A model generated the notes under the pieces. That model saw only the letters and a program-made list of their open reading frames with translations, had not been told where the DNA came from and did not search any database. Below are positions 1-8,474 of a stretch of DNA of 64,000 bases, one piece after another. The position numbers were made by a program, and so were the translations under genes. Every line of letters begins with the position of its first letter. Position 1 is the stretch's first letter. Source of the stretch: JAKLFA01 sp964450385 (GTDB lineage Bacteria > Omnitrophota > Gorgyraeia > Zapsychrales > JANLHA01). The DNA is taken from the NCBI GenBank assembly GCA_964450385.1, contig CAYVEC010000006.1:12636-76635 (forward strand). The letters run 5' to 3'.

Positions 1-5
1 AATTT

Positions 6-548
6 GTGAGGGTCAACGATCGTATCCGGTCACCCGAAGTTCGCGTGATCGGTCCTGAGGCGGAGCAGCTGGGCGTTGTGGTCTTGCGGCGGGCCCTGGA
101 GTTGGCGGAGGAACACGGACTTGACCTCGTTGAGGTCGCGCCCACGGCCAAACCGCCGGTCTGTCGGATCATGGACTACAGCAAGTATAAATATGACCAG
201 GAAAAAAAAGAGCGGCGGGTCAAGAAGAATCAAACGGTAACGCATTTGAAACAGATCCGGATCAAGCCGCACATTGACGATAATGACTATCAGGTGAAGC
301 TGAGGCAGACGATCTCGTTCTTAGAGAAGCACGACAAGGTCAAGATCAATCTTTTTTTTAGAGGCCGCGAGCTCGCGTTCCGGGATCAGGGCGCCGCGGT
401 GATTAAACGGTTCATTGAGGATACGAATGAGTATGGACAGGCCGAACGGTCCCCGATCATGGAGGGGAAGGTTATGTCGGTTGTCATTGCGCCAAGATCC
501 GAAAAACTGAAAACTAAAGATGGTGAGAAATCAGATCCCGCGGAGTAG
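6..548 (+). CDS. infC: Translation initiation factor IF-3 (possibly 5'-incomplete)
   Basis: IF-3 binds the 30S subunit, prevents premature 50S joining and proofreads initiator tRNA. The N-domain reads RVNDRIRSPEVRVIGP, the linker has the family stretch AKPPVCRIMDYSKY near residues 48-61, and the C-domain runs to about residue 165. At 180 residues it is close to normal length. The frame is open to the left edge of the window, and the GTG at 6 has no visible ribosome binding site because the sequence starts there. Related IF-3s have a few residues before RVN, so the true start may lie outside. It heads infC-rpmI-rplT, the usual order, 30 bp before rpmI. In many bacteria this operon is autoregulated by L20; no leader is visible here. 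Confidence 0.95.
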   Translation: MRVNDRIRSPEVRVIGPEAEQLGVVVLRRALELAEEHGLDLVEVAPTAKPPVCRIMDYSKYKYDQEKKERRVKKNQTVTHLKQIRIKPHIDDNDYQVKLRQTISFLEKHDKVKINLFFRGRELAFRDQGAAVIKRFIEDTNEYGQAERSPIMEGKVMSVVIAPRSEKLKTKDGEKSDPAE

Positions 549-578
549 GGCGGGAGGGTGTTACAAAGGGAGTGAATA

Positions 579-782
579 ATGCCTAAGTTAAAGACCAATC
601 GATCGGCCGCGAAGCGGTTTAAGATCACAAAGACCGGCAAGATTAAGAAGCGCAGCGCCAATCGAGGCCATATTCTTGGGAAGATGGCTCGTAAGCGTAA
701 GCGTCAATTACGCAAGAGCGACTATCTTGACAAGGTGGAAGAAAAGAAGATAAGGAGGTTGTTGCCTTATGGTACGAATTAA
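579..782 (+). CDS. rpmI: 50S ribosomal protein L35
   Basis: Small basic large-subunit protein of 67 residues, the normal L35 length. It begins MPKLKTNRSAAKRFK and ends with the basic RRLLPYGTN tail. The ATG at 579 follows an AAAGGGAG-type ribosome binding site. Its last 14 bases overlap the start of rplT in another frame, so the two are probably translationally coupled. The middle gene of the infC-rpmI-rplT operon. Confidence 0.96.
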   Translation: MPKLKTNRSAAKRFKITKTGKIKKRSANRGHILGKMARKRKRQLRKSDYLDKVEEKKIRRLLPYGTN

Positions 783-1155
783 AGCATCCGTGGCACGCAG
801 GCAGGGGCGGAAGCGCGTTTTCAAGGCGACCAAAGGTCAATTTGGACACAGGAAATCCCGTTTTCGTCAGGCGATCCGATCGCTGATCAAGGGCATGTCG
901 TATGCCTATCGCGACCGCAAGGTGAAGACTCGGGAGTTCCGAACGCTCTGGATCGTTCGGATCAACGCCGCATGCCGTGCGGCGGGGATTTCGTATAGCC
1001 GTTTCATGAACGGGCTGACGCGGGTCAACATTGAGATCAATCGAAAGGCCCTGGCCGAGATGGCCGTTAACGATCCCGTGGCGTTTGCCAAGATCGTTGA
1101 GATTGTCAAAGGCGCAGCACCAGAAGCGTCTTCGACGTCAGCAGTGAATGCTTAA
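769..1155 (+). CDS. rplT: 50S ribosomal protein L20
   Basis: L20 binds 23S rRNA early in 50S assembly; in several bacteria it also represses its own operon. The 128-residue protein has the L20 N-terminus (VRIKASVARRQGRKRVFKAT), the basic region YAYRDRKVKTREFR and the globular C-domain with INAACRAAGISYSRFMNGL. The ATG lies inside the end of rpmI, with AAGGAGG at 753-759 as a strong ribosome binding site. A 12-bp terminator hairpin follows 25 bp after the stop, so this is the last gene of the operon. Confidence 0.96.
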   Translation: MVRIKASVARRQGRKRVFKATKGQFGHRKSRFRQAIRSLIKGMSYAYRDRKVKTREFRTLWIVRINAACRAAGISYSRFMNGLTRVNIEINRKALAEMAVNDPVAFAKIVEIVKGAAPEASSTSAVNA

Positions 1156-1179
1156 AAAAGGCGTGGACAAAGACATCGG

Positions 1180-1214
1180 CGGGCTCTATCTTAGGAAGAG
1201 ATAGAGCCCGTTTT
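1180..1214 (+). terminator. Rho-independent terminator after rplT
   Basis: An inverted repeat with arms GGGCTCTATCT (1181-1191) and AGATAGAGCCC (1199-1209), plus one more C-G pair, has a 7-nt loop and is followed by GTTTTG. It closes infC-rpmI-rplT and separates it from trkA. Confidence 0.8.
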
Positions 1215-1288
1215 GTCGGACGGAGCAGGAGAAGCGCGAGGAAGGGCCCTGCCTCAGGTTCGGGTCTGCGCAACGCGGAGGGAAAGAG

Positions 1289-2641
1289 ATGAGGATTGTG
1301 ATCGTAGGCGCCGGGGTGATCGGCTTTAATTTGGCTAAGGATCTGTCTTCGGAGCACGAGATCTTTTTGATTGAAGAGGACGCCGCGACGGCGGAGAAGG
1401 CCGCGGAGAAGCTTGATGTCAAGGTCCTGGTCGGGAATGGCGCCGACCCGTCGGTCTTAACCCAATCGCCGGTCCATTATGCGGATCTGGTCATTGCGGT
1501 GACGGCATCGGATGAGGTGAATGTCGTTGTCTGTGCGCTCGCCGCTGCGTATGGCGCCAAATATCGGGTCGCGCGCGTTCGCAACGCCTCCTTGGCGCGG
1601 GCCTTGGAGCGTTTTCGCGGAGGACAATTTTATATCGATGATGTGATCAATCCCGAGGAACTGGCCGCGAGCGCGATCGTCGCGAGTATCAGCACCCCCG
1701 GGGCGCGAGAGGTCGCGGATTTTGCCGAGGGGCGGATCCTGTTCCGCGTTTTTGATGTCGAAGAGGCCTCTCCGCTCGCGGGGATGCGGCTGTCGGCCTT
1801 AAATCAGGAGGATTTTCCCTGGCCGTTCTTGGTAATCGCGGTGATGCGCCAGGGCAAAGTCTTTTTCCCTAAGGGCGACGCCGAGTTGCATCAGGGCGAC
1901 CGTATTTATGTCCTGTTGCCGAAGAACTCTGTCGGCGAGTTTATCGCCTTTATTTATCCGAATATTCGAAAGTATAAGAAGATCGTTGTCTACGGGGCGA
2001 CGAAGATTGGCACCAGCGTTGTCGCGACCCTTCGGAATTCTATTGAGGACGTTGTTCTCATTGAGGAGAACCCTGCCCTGGCTGAGGAGGCCGCAGGCCA
2101 ATATCAGAAGGTCCGCGTGATCAATGGGTCGGCCTCGGAGGTGGACATATTAAAGGAAAGCGGGATCGAGGCGGCCGATGCCTATATTGCCGTTTCGTCT
2201 GAAGACCATGTCAATATCGTGAGCGCGGTCCTGGCGAAAAAGATGGGGGCGGAAACAACGATCATCTCAACAGCGGCCCCTGATTATATGGCGGTGATGG
2301 ACACGCTTGATATTGATACCGTGATCAACGCGAGATTTTTGGCCGTGGACCAGATCTTGAAATATGTCCGGGGCCGCGGGATCAGCGCAATTAGTTCCTT
2401 TGCTGAGTGTGAGGCCGAGGCCCTTGAGCTTGTGCCTGAAGAGGGGTCGCCGATCACGAGGGCGCCGTTGAAAGACCTGTCGTTCCCATCAAACTCGCTC
2501 GTCGGCGCGGTCTGCCGTGGGGATGAGGTTTTGTTGGCGAATGGGAATCTTCAGATCCGGCCCGGGGAGCGTGTGATTGTTTTCTGTCAGCAGGCGGAGG
2601 GGCGGCGCCTGCAAAAACTTTTTATGAAGAAATCATATTGA
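1289..2641 (+). CDS. trkA: Trk potassium uptake regulatory protein TrkA
   Basis: Cytoplasmic NAD(H)-binding gating subunit of the Trk/Ktr potassium system. Two RCK modules are visible: a Rossmann half beginning IVIVGAGVIGFNLAKDL with acid LIEED, a TrkA_C region around residues 135-215, a second Rossmann half beginning KIVVYGATKIGTSVVATL near residue 229, and a second TrkA_C at about 365-445. Its 450 residues match the duplicated TrkA form. The ATG at 1289 follows GGAGGGAAAG. The partner channel trkH starts 12 bp after the stop, so they are cotranscribed. Confidence 0.95.
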   Translation: MRIVIVGAGVIGFNLAKDLSSEHEIFLIEEDAATAEKAAEKLDVKVLVGNGADPSVLTQSPVHYADLVIAVTASDEVNVVVCALAAAYGAKYRVARVRNASLARALERFRGGQFYIDDVINPEELAASAIVASISTPGAREVADFAEGRILFRVFDVEEASPLAGMRLSALNQEDFPWPFLVIAVMRQGKVFFPKGDAELHQGDRIYVLLPKNSVGEFIAFIYPNIRKYKKIVVYGATKIGTSVVATLRNSIEDVVLIEENPALAEEAAGQYQKVRVINGSASEVDILKESGIEAADAYIAVSSEDHVNIVSAVLAKKMGAETTIISTAAPDYMAVMDTLDIDTVINARFLAVDQILKYVRGRGISAISSFAECEAEALELVPEEGSPITRAPLKDLSFPSNSLVGAVCRGDEVLLANGNLQIRPGERVIVFCQQAEGRRLQKLFMKKSY

Positions 2642-2652
2642 GCTGATGCGCC

Positions 2653-4104
2653 ATGCATAAACGGATCGTTTTTAATTTGATTTCCCGGATGATTCTTTTG
2701 GTGAGTCTGTTCTTGTTGTTGCCCCTGGCTTGGGCGGTCGCGGACCATCCGGACAGCGCGGAGACCCATGCGTTTATTGTCACGATCCTCGCGGGCCTCG
2801 CGTTTGCCTGCGTCGGCAATGGGGTGTTTCGTCTGGAAAAAATCGCCTTGGCGCAGATGGGGACAAAGGACGGACTTGCGATCGTCGGGCTGACCTGGAT
2901 CACTCTTTCGGCGTTCGGGGCCTTGCCGTTTTTTTTAAGCGGAGAGATCGCAAGCTATACAGATGCTTTTTTTGAGACGGCGAGCGGGCTTACCACGACC
3001 GGAGCGTCGATTCTTACCGATGTTGAGGCCTTGTCGAGGGGCCTGCTGTTTTGGAGGAGCCTCACCCATTGGATCGGGGGCATGGGGATCGTCGTTCTTT
3101 TTGTGGCGCTGTTGCCCTCGATCGGAGGAGGGTCTCTTCAGCTCTACCGCGCGGAGGCCTCAGGGGTCACGGTCGATCGGGTCGCGCCGCGCATTCGTGA
3201 GAACGCGAAAATTTTATGGCTGATTTATTTTTTTCTGTCGCTAGCCTGTTTTGGACTGCTTTTTGTGAACGGGATGCCGGTCTTTGACGCTTTGTGCCAT
3301 GCCTTTGGAGCGATCGCGACCGGCGGGTTTTCAACGAAGAATGCTGGTGTTGCGGTGTATGGCCCGGCGATTCAGTGGACGCTTACTCTCTTTATGTTTT
3401 TAGGCGGGGTCAATTTTATTTTGTACTATCAGCTTTTTAGGGGCAAACCGAGGGAGCTTATTAAAGATGAAGAGCTCAGAATGTTTGCCTTGATCGTGGT
3501 TGGAGTTTCGCTCGTTTTTGCCTTTCTTTTATGGCCGAGCGGCGTGGCGAGTCCTGTTCGGCATGCGTTTTTTCAGGCAACATCAATCTTGACTACGACG
3601 GGGTTTGTCACGACGGACTTTGACCGCTGGCCGGATGTTTTACGAGGACTCGTGTTGTTTTTGATGTTTATTGGAGGGAGCGCAGGGTCAACGAGCGGCG
3701 GGTTTAAGATCGTGCGGACTATCATGTTGGTTAAGAGCATGGTGAAGTCGGTGGTCAAGGCGATCTATCCGAACGCCGTTGTCCCGGCGCGGTTCAATCA
3801 AAAGCCCTTTTCCGAAAAGATCGAGCTCGCGGTCTTAACCTATTTTTCGATCTTTGTGGTTTTGATTGCCGGCGGCACCTTGTTTCTGCTCGTTTCTGAT
3901 CGCACGGATATTATTACAGCGTTCAGCGCGGCCTTGTCCGCGACGAGCAGTGTCGGCCCTGGTCTTGGCGGTGTTGGCCCGATGCAGAATTTTGGCTGGT
4001 TGAGCGATCCGGGGAAATACGCGCTTGTCTTTTTGATGATCGCCGGCCGCCTGGAGATGTACGCCTTCCTGATCCTCTTTTTTCCGACGACGTGGAAAAA
4101 GTAG
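2653..4104 (+). CDS. trkH: Trk potassium transporter membrane subunit TrkH
   Basis: Inner-membrane K+-translocating subunit of 483 residues, hydrophobic throughout. The four pore-loop repeats with filter glycines can be read: TASGLTTTGAS near residue 112, AIATGGFST near 220, TTTGFVTTDF near 316 and SSVGPGLGGVG near 435. The C-terminus EMYAFLILFFPTTWKK is typical of the family. It follows trkA directly, as in many TrkAH operons. The ribosome binding site is weak (TGATG at 2643), which fits coupling to trkA translation. Confidence 0.95.
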   Translation: MHKRIVFNLISRMILLVSLFLLLPLAWAVADHPDSAETHAFIVTILAGLAFACVGNGVFRLEKIALAQMGTKDGLAIVGLTWITLSAFGALPFFLSGEIASYTDAFFETASGLTTTGASILTDVEALSRGLLFWRSLTHWIGGMGIVVLFVALLPSIGGGSLQLYRAEASGVTVDRVAPRIRENAKILWLIYFFLSLACFGLLFVNGMPVFDALCHAFGAIATGGFSTKNAGVAVYGPAIQWTLTLFMFLGGVNFILYYQLFRGKPRELIKDEELRMFALIVVGVSLVFAFLLWPSGVASPVRHAFFQATSILTTTGFVTTDFDRWPDVLRGLVLFLMFIGGSAGSTSGGFKIVRTIMLVKSMVKSVVKAIYPNAVVPARFNQKPFSEKIELAVLTYFSIFVVLIAGGTLFLLVSDRTDIITAFSAALSATSSVGPGLGGVGPMQNFGWLSDPGKYALVFLMIAGRLEMYAFLILFFPTTWKK

Positions 4105-4136
4105 GGACCGGGGTGCCGATCGGTGATCCGGCGTGG

Positions 4137-4142
4137 TATAAT
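4137..4142 (+). promoter_or_regulatory. Putative extended -10 of the pheST promoter
   Basis: TGG-TATAAT at 4134-4142 is a perfect extended -10 in the trkH-pheS gap; the -35 position has only a poor match (TGCCGA at 4114-4119). A start near 4149 would leave a leader of roughly 25 nt and would exclude the GTG at 4123 as the pheS start. Confidence 0.45.
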
Positions 4143-4176
4143 GATCGCCGGTTCAGGATGGACGAGAGGAATGATG

Positions 4177-5220
4177 ATGTGGAATTTTGATCAGATACGG
4201 AGTGAGGCAGAGGCAGAGGCGGCCGCGGTCCGTGACGCCGCCGGGCTCGAGGCCTTCCGCTTAAAGTACCTTGGGAAGAAAGGGCTTATTCAGGAGATGT
4301 ACGCGGCCCTGCCGTCGGCCTCTCCGGAGGAGAAGCCGCTCTTGGGCAAGGAGGCGAATCTGTTGCGTTCGGCGGTGACCGCCCTTGTTGACGAGAAAAA
4401 AAAGCAGATTGACGCTGACTCCGCCGCCGGCGGCGGACAGCGGGTTTGCGCGCTTGACGTCACCCTGCCAGGGATCAAACCGGCGCAGGGGCACGCCCAT
4501 ATCCTTCATCAGACGATCGATGAGATCTGCGCGATCTTTGAGGGGATGGGGTTTGTCGTGGCCGAGGGGCCGGAGATCGAAACGGAATTCTATAATTTTG
4601 ACGCCTTGAACATTCCGCCGGAACATCCGTCGCGCGACGGGTTTGACACTTTTTATGTCGACATCCCCGATCCCAAAAAGAGGGGGACGCGTCAGCTTCT
4701 GCGGAGCCAGACCTCGCCTGTTCAGGTCCGCGTGATGCAGAAATTCGCGCCGCCGCTTGCGGTTGTGGTCCCGGGGAAGGTTTATCGTCCCGACGCTGTT
4801 GACGCGAGCCATTCGTTCATGTTTCACCAGATCGAGGGCCTGCTCGTGGACCGTGAGGTTCGGTTCTCTGATCTCAAAGGCCTGATCGAGGCGTTTCTTA
4901 AAAAACTTTTTGGCGCGGACATCCGGATGCGGATGAGGCCGCACTTTTTTCCTTTCACGGAGCCGTCGGCCGAGGTGGACATCTCGTGTTATATCTGTAA
5001 GGGCAAGGGGTGTTCGGTGTGTAAGCGCAGCGGATGGCTTGAGATCATGGGCTGCGGGATGGTCCATCCGAAGGTGTTTGAGGCGGTCGGCTATCCGTCG
5101 GGGAAATATACCGGACTTGCCTTCGGCCTGGGGGTCGAGCGGCTGACGATGCTGAAGTATGGGATCCGGGACATCCGATTGTTTTATGAAAACGATCTGC
5201 GGTTTTTGGCGCAGTTTTAG
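4177..5220 (+). CDS. pheS: Phenylalanyl-tRNA synthetase alpha subunit
   Basis: Catalytic class II subunit of the alpha2-beta2 PheRS, charging tRNA-Phe. An N-terminal coiled coil precedes the catalytic domain with motif 2 (FMFHQIEGLLVD) and motif 3 (GLGVERLTML). Four cysteines in CYICKGKGCSVCKRSGW look like the zinc-knuckle insertion seen in many PheS proteins. I chose the ATG at 4177 (MWNFDQIRSEAE) because AGAGGA at 4165-4170 is 6 nt away and a -10 box lies at 4137; ATGs at 4171 and 4174 are alternatives. From 4177 the protein is 347 residues, normal for PheS. pheT starts 9 bp downstream. Confidence 0.95.
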   Translation: MWNFDQIRSEAEAEAAAVRDAAGLEAFRLKYLGKKGLIQEMYAALPSASPEEKPLLGKEANLLRSAVTALVDEKKKQIDADSAAGGGQRVCALDVTLPGIKPAQGHAHILHQTIDEICAIFEGMGFVVAEGPEIETEFYNFDALNIPPEHPSRDGFDTFYVDIPDPKKRGTRQLLRSQTSPVQVRVMQKFAPPLAVVVPGKVYRPDAVDASHSFMFHQIEGLLVDREVRFSDLKGLIEAFLKKLFGADIRMRMRPHFFPFTEPSAEVDISCYICKGKGCSVCKRSGWLEIMGCGMVHPKVFEAVGYPSGKYTGLAFGLGVERLTMLKYGIRDIRLFYENDLRFLAQF

Positions 5221-5229
5221 GGCTGAGCG

Positions 5230-7263
5230 ATGAAAACAAGTCTTGAGTGGCTTCAACAGTATACAGAGGTGGCTGGTCGCGCGAGTGACGTGGCCCGCAG
5301 TCTGACATCGATCGGGATCGAGGTCGAGCGGATCGAGCGGGTCGGACGCGATACGGTCTTTGAAATGGAGATCACCCCGAACCGTCCTGATTGCCTCAAC
5401 ATCGTCGGGCTTGCCCGTGAATTGGCCGCGGCGACCGGGGCGAGGTTCTCTGGGCCGAAGATCGGTCCGCGTTCGTCTATCCGCGAGCGGTTTCCGGTCG
5501 CGATCGAGGCCGAGACGGCCTGCGAGCGCTACATCGCGACAGAGATCCGCGGGGTGCGGGTCGCGGCAGCGCCTAAGGAGATCATGCGCCGCCTCGCGTC
5601 GGTCGGAAGCCGGCCGATCAGCAACATTGTGGACATCACCAATTATTGTCTCTTTGAATTGGGTCAGCCGCTCCATGCCTTTGACCGCGATACCCTTCGG
5701 GGCGGGCGCATTATTGTCCGGTTCGCGCGCGAGGGCGAACGGATCGTGACAATCGACGGCAAAGAACGGGTCCTGAACCCGTCGATCCTTGTTATTGCGG
5801 ACGCGGAACGTCCGGTCGCGATCGCGGGGATCATGGGCGGGGCCGACACTCAGGTGACGGACAAGACGACCAATATTCTTCTTGAGAGTGCCTGGTTCGA
5901 TCCGGTAACGGTTCGGCGGGCCTCACGGGCCTTAGGTCTGGCGAGCGACGCCTCGTATCATTTTGAACGGGGCGTTGCGTATGACACGGTGCTCACGGGA
6001 TCGGTTCGGGCAACGGAGATGATCATGGCCCATGCCGGAGGAGAGGTCTCGGCGTATCATGATCTAAAAATCCGCCGGGCCGTCCGACGGCGAGGCGGCA
6101 CCATCGTGATCGATCGGGCGCGGATGAACCGATTTTTGGGGACAGTGGTGGGGACGGCTGAGATCGGCCGGTTATTTAAGGCCCTTGGGTTTGATGCGCG
6201 CACGACAAAGACTGGCTGGAGCCTTGTGCCGCCGGCAGAGCGCGGCGACCTTCACCGGCCCGAGGACATCTATGAAGAGGTCGCGCGGATGATCGGGTAT
6301 GACGCGATTCCATCGTCGTTGCCGCTCGTTGCAGTGACCGGCATGCCGGTGAACCCGCGGCGGCAGATGCGACGCCGGATCGCGGCGTCTCTTGTGGCGC
6401 AGGGGTGTGACGAGACGATCACCTATGCGATGGTCAGCCGCGAGGTGTTGGAACGGTGCCTGATGGCGGCGGAGAGTTCGGTTGCCGTTGTGAATCCCTT
6501 GTCTGCTGAGCAGGAGCGGATGCGGCCGTCCCTGCTGCCGAGCATGATCAAAACAGCGCAGTTTAATGCGAATCACGGCCGTCGAGATATAAAGATTTTT
6601 GAAACGGGTAAGGCCTATTTAGCGTCCGGTGAACACGAGCGGGTCGCGGTCCTGATGGCGGGCGAACGGGGCGATGATTGGCGCTCCCGTCGGGAAGCGC
6701 GGATCGATTTTTATGACCTGAAGGGCGTTGTCGAGCGCGCGCTTGAGGGGCTTCGTGTTGATCGCGCCCGGTTCGTGGCCGCTGACACGCGTCCGTTTTA
6801 CGCGGCAGGACAGCAGGCCGAGATCTTTATCGGAGATCGTCTGATCGGTCATCTGGGGCGGCTCAGCCCTGCGGTCGTCGCCGCATGGGGCTTGAAGGAC
6901 CCGGATGTCTTTTTTGCTGAACTTGATCTCGAGGCCCTGTTCACGGTCGGCCAGGGGGAGGCTCGATATAATCCTGTCTGCGAGTTTCCGGCAATCAGCC
7001 GCGACGCGAGTCTGGCCTTGGACCAGACGGTGACGTTTACGGAGCTTGAGGCGATCGCTCGCCGGATCGCAGGGACAATGCTTCGCGATTTGCATTTTGT
7101 TGAATTATATGAGGGGGACAAGCTCCCAGCGGGGAAAAAGGGCTACGTCCTCTCTTTTGTTTATCAGCTTGCTGACCGGACCCTCCGCGATGAGGAGGTT
7201 CAGGCCGTGCATCAGAAGATCTGCGCGGCATATCAGAGCGCCGTGGGGGCAATGATTCGGTAG
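5230..7263 (+). CDS. pheT: Phenylalanyl-tRNA synthetase beta subunit lacking the N-terminal tRNA-binding (EMAPII-like OB) domain
   Basis: Beta subunit of PheRS, carrying the editing (B3/4), B5 and C-terminal ferredoxin-fold anticodon-binding domains. The N-terminus MKTSLEWLQQY and the segment IGIEVERIERVG are as in other PheT, but the sequence then goes straight to VFEMEITPNRPDCLNIVG at about residue 45. The roughly 110-residue OB/EMAPII insertion found in E. coli-type PheT is missing. This explains the 677-residue length against about 795. The B3/4 region (YHFERGVAYDT near residue 247) and the FDX-ACB end (FPAISRDASLAL) are intact. Both ends are clean, so this looks like a natural domain loss, not a truncation. 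Confidence 0.94.
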   Translation: MKTSLEWLQQYTEVAGRASDVARSLTSIGIEVERIERVGRDTVFEMEITPNRPDCLNIVGLARELAAATGARFSGPKIGPRSSIRERFPVAIEAETACERYIATEIRGVRVAAAPKEIMRRLASVGSRPISNIVDITNYCLFELGQPLHAFDRDTLRGGRIIVRFAREGERIVTIDGKERVLNPSILVIADAERPVAIAGIMGGADTQVTDKTTNILLESAWFDPVTVRRASRALGLASDASYHFERGVAYDTVLTGSVRATEMIMAHAGGEVSAYHDLKIRRAVRRRGGTIVIDRARMNRFLGTVVGTAEIGRLFKALGFDARTTKTGWSLVPPAERGDLHRPEDIYEEVARMIGYDAIPSSLPLVAVTGMPVNPRRQMRRRIAASLVAQGCDETITYAMVSREVLERCLMAAESSVAVVNPLSAEQERMRPSLLPSMIKTAQFNANHGRRDIKIFETGKAYLASGEHERVAVLMAGERGDDWRSRREARIDFYDLKGVVERALEGLRVDRARFVAADTRPFYAAGQQAEIFIGDRLIGHLGRLSPAVVAAWGLKDPDVFFAELDLEALFTVGQGEARYNPVCEFPAISRDASLALDQTVTFTELEAIARRIAGTMLRDLHFVELYEGDKLPAGKKGYVLSFVYQLADRTLRDEEVQAVHQKICAAYQSAVGAMIR

Positions 7264-7288
7264 TCGATAAGTTTTGTGATGATAGAAA

Positions 7289-7320
7289 AAAGGCCGCGTT
7301 CATAACGCGGCCTTTGATTT
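7289..7320. terminator. Bidirectional terminator between pheT and the PEP-CTERM gene
   Basis: A perfect 12-bp stem, AAAGGCCGCGTT (7289-7300) with AACGCGGCCTTT (7304-7315), has a 3-nt loop. An A-tract lies on the left and T-rich sequence on the right. It sits between the convergent pheT and the minus-strand gene ending at 7337 and can serve both. Confidence 0.85.
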
Positions 7321-7336
7321 TTATCTGCCGGGAGGA

Positions 7337-8104
7337 TTATTTTCGACGGCGTCTGAACCAGAGGAGCCCTGGCGCGGCACTCAAGAGCGCAAGGGTTGAC
7401 GGCTCAGGCACGACCGCAGGATTGCCCGGGACCAGGTCTGTCATGATTACGCTTCCGTATTGGGTCCCGATCCGATAGGATTCAAAGGTGAACCCGCTGA
7501 TCGCCATTTCTGAGAGATCAAAAGACATCCATTTGCCCTGTTGTGTCCCGCTCGCATACGGGGCGTTCGTGTCTACGGTATAGCCGCTGTTATAAAAAAC
7601 CGGGGAATAAGCAAAGTCAAAGATCGATGAATTTGAGAACGGGGTCAGATATTTGGTCCCGGTCGGGTCCCAGTATCCAAAATTCGAAAACCGTTCTCCG
7701 TATTCCGCGTCTTGCAGGGAAAAATTAATCCCGGTCACGGCATAGGGATTTGTGGTTCCGGTCTCATAAAAGCGGAAGGAGACGATGCTTTTGGGATAGG
7801 ATGTGGTCGCGCCTTCGAACCACCAGGCCCATTGATCGGTGGTGCCGGGGTAGAGCCCGCCGCCGTTGGCGTTTTGCCGGGTGATCGACAGCACGATGTC
7901 ATAACCCTCGTTGTTGACATTTGTATACGTATAGGGCGTGTTGCTACGATTGGGAATGGCTGTTGGGTCAAGGCGCCCGGTTGTCGGATCAGACCCAGCC
8001 GGCCCCCAGAGAACAGGAAGCACAGCATTGGAAGGTCTTGGCATTATTAAACTTACCGCCAAGATGATCAAAAAGGCCAACAGAAAACGGTTGATAAAGC
8101 GCAT
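7337..8104 (-). CDS. PEP-CTERM sorting-signal protein
   Basis: A 255-residue exported protein with a Sec signal peptide (residues 1-27, ending PRPSNA). The C-terminal tag is VPEPSTLALLSAAPGLLWFRRRRK: the PEP motif, a short hydrophobic segment and a basic tail. Such tags are cut by exosortase (EpsH family), and the proteins are usually linked to an exopolysaccharide-rich envelope. The body is rich in Asn, Thr, Gly and Tyr and resembles no enzyme I know. A perfect AAAGGAGGTG ribosome binding site precedes the ATG. It is monocistronic; no exosortase gene is in the window, so its processing enzyme must be elsewhere. Confidence 0.85.
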   Translation of the reverse strand: MRFINRFLLAFLIILAVSLIMPRPSNAVLPVLWGPAGSDPTTGRLDPTAIPNRSNTPYTYTNVNNEGYDIVLSITRQNANGGGLYPGTTDQWAWWFEGATTSYPKSIVSFRFYETGTTNPYAVTGINFSLQDAEYGERFSNFGYWDPTGTKYLTPFSNSSIFDFAYSPVFYNSGYTVDTNAPYASGTQQGKWMSFDLSEMAISGFTFESYRIGTQYGSVIMTDLVPGNPAVVPEPSTLALLSAAPGLLWFRRRRK

Positions 8105-8281
8105 AACACCTCCTTTGTGTATTATAAAGAGAGCAAAAAATGTTCCTTTTTGCGAAAAATAGCATAAAATTATTAAAAATTTGCAAAAATTGTATTTAAA
8201 CCACGAGAAATCTGATCAGAATTTAGTAAATGTTTTTAAAATAGCACATTAAAATTTCCTTTTTTTCGAATCAAGAAGTGT

Positions 8282-8287
8282 TATAAT
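8282..8287 (+). promoter_or_regulatory. -10 element of the 6S RNA promoter
   Basis: TGT-TATAAT at 8279-8287 is an extended -10 in an A+T-rich stretch. The predicted transcript start near 8293 coincides with the 5' base of the closing helix of the structured RNA that follows. The -35 region is only a T-run. Confidence 0.6.
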
Positions 8288-8292
8288 AAAAC

Positions 8293-8449
8293 ACCCTGCG
8301 GTGTGCGTTAGGGCTATCAATAAACGAACCAACACTTGTTTATGGGGAGCTGGATCTCTGAGATGGCCCTTGGGCCATTCAGGACGGCACCCACCTGGAA
8401 GCTCGGTTCGCCTCCAGTATAGCTCGACGGCATTTGCGGGGTATTTTTT
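8293..8449 (+). ncRNA. ssrS: Probable 6S RNA
   Basis: 6S RNA mimics an open promoter and binds sigma70-RNA polymerase. The 5' end (CCCTGCGGTGTGCGT) pairs with the 3' end (ACGGCATTTGCGGGGT) to form a long closing helix with bulges, and both strands resemble the conserved 6S 5' and CGGCAT 3' elements. Inside are a 6-bp hairpin (ATAAAC/GTTTAT, 8320-8343), a GAGCT/AGCTC helix and a terminal hairpin ATGGCC/GGCCAT. T6 follows at 8443-8448, and an extended -10 lies just upstream. The position ahead of rarA and 5-formyl-THF cyclo-ligase matches known 6S neighbourhoods. The bubble is more asymmetric than in E. coli, and the length of about 157 nt is on the short side. Confidence 0.68.
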
Positions 8450-8474
8450 ATGGGCTGTATTTAAGGAAGTCAGG

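Noticed and set aside
4261..5676. Long minus-strand ORF (471 residues) across pheS-pheT
   Set aside because: Arg/His/Pro/Asp-rich shadow of strongly conserved plus-strand synthetase genes, a pattern repeated over rny, glnN and carB.
8301..8474. Extended N-terminus of rarA (58 extra residues)
   Set aside because: The sequence is the structured 6S-like RNA; the ATG at 8475 has a proper ribosome binding site and a normal RarA start.
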